Part shown: piece by piece, positions 63,932 through 64,000 of the stretch
Layout: each line of letters begins with the position of its first letter
Position numbering within the stretch: position 1 is the first letter of the stretch
NCBI RefSeq assembly: GCF_022760965.1
Contig: NZ_JAKVIJ010000001.1
Coordinates: forward strand, 124,001-188,000
Direction of reading: 5' to 3'
From: Simplicispira sedimenti
GTDB taxonomy: Bacteria > Pseudomonadota > Gammaproteobacteria > Burkholderiales > Burkholderiaceae_C
DNA length: 64,000 nt
The notes under the pieces: generated by a model
Seen by the model: only the letters and a program-made list of their open reading frames with translations
Told to the model about the DNA's origin: nothing
Database searches by the model: none
Program-made: the position numbers and the translations under genes

Positions 63932-64000
63932 ATGCCGCCCACCACCACGCCTTCTCCCACCGCACCGCGCATGTCCTGGCTCCAGACGCTGCGCGTGTAC
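63932..64000 (+). CDS. start of a probable AmpG-like MFS transporter
   Basis: Only 23 codons are visible: a Pro/Thr-rich start then MSWLQTLRVY. That last stretch is how AmpG-type muropeptide permeases of related bacteria begin, as far as I recall. It could be another membrane protein. Truncated by the window edge. Confidence 0.45.
   Translation, partial: MPPTTTPSPTAPRMSWLQTLRVY

Overview
The window looks like a stretch of core chromosome from a high-GC betaproteobacterium of the order Burkholderiales, most likely Comamonadaceae (Acidovorax-like). Three things point there: the mreB-mreC-mreD-mrdA block set divergently against gatC-gatA-gatB; the protein sequences of RecA, SucCD, GapA, transketolase and the TctE-type kinase; and many copies of a short intergenic palindrome (core GCTGCTGGCGCTTGAT with flanking TAGCTATTnnTTTnATAGC) that I associate with this family. 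I see no prophage, insertion sequence, CRISPR array, rRNA or tRNA. Coding density is very high and no gene-free stretch exceeds 300 bases.

Layout. 1-4116 (mostly minus): start of a PP2C phosphatase, a membrane Ser/Thr kinase, a terminator and sucCD. 4285-9717: argC, then recX/recA with LexA boxes, a MarR-type regulator with a large dyad operator, and a TctD/TctE-like two-component system. 9718-17834: SPOR protein, birA and a SET-domain methyltransferase (minus), divergent from a topoisomerase III with a lysine-rich linker and a C-terminal SWIB domain; then a small DUF4124-like protein, a tyrosine phosphatase, a methyltransferase, a DTW tRNA-modifying enzyme and a small zinc-ribbon protein. 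17949-25055: a nitroreductase-like lipoprotein and an SDR protein divergent from LysR, pirin, SlyD-like PPIase, YqhD-like alcohol dehydrogenase and a class I amidotransferase. 25243-31444: a giant FecR/TPR/beta-barrel outer-membrane protein overlapping a CHASE2 adenylate cyclase, then HPF-like and SlyX. 31678-34749: gapA and tkt. 34838-40641: MurU-like nucleotidyltransferase and pepP, then an MCE-type lipid ABC transporter operon with its own lipoprotein. 40847-48361: GMC oxidoreductase, TauE-type permease, an amino-acid ABC transporter preceded by an attenuator-like leader, a DcaP-type porin and an EamA exporter. 48348-56509: rod-shape operon and gatCAB. 56561-64000: DUF4124 protein, pyrE, exonuclease III, an orphan PilB/GspE-type ATPase, an Lrp/AsnC regulator divergent from an RhtA-like exporter, a metallo-beta-lactamase-fold hydrolase, an M48 peptidase and the start of a probable AmpG-like transporter.

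Two sets of genes may work together in ways not fully described. The first is the FecR-TPR-barrel protein translationally overlapped with a CHASE2 adenylate cyclase (25243-30763), which reads as an envelope-sensing cAMP module. The second is the divergent pair of a SET lysine methyltransferase and a TopB-SWIB fusion with a histone-H1-like linker (11308-14912), which reads as a chromatin-type module. Further points of interest are palindromic repeats that have become part of coding sequences (murU, the lipoprotein signal peptide, topB), a terminator-bearing 5' leader at 43608-43733, and tandem LexA boxes next to a long MarR dyad between recA and its divergent neighbour.
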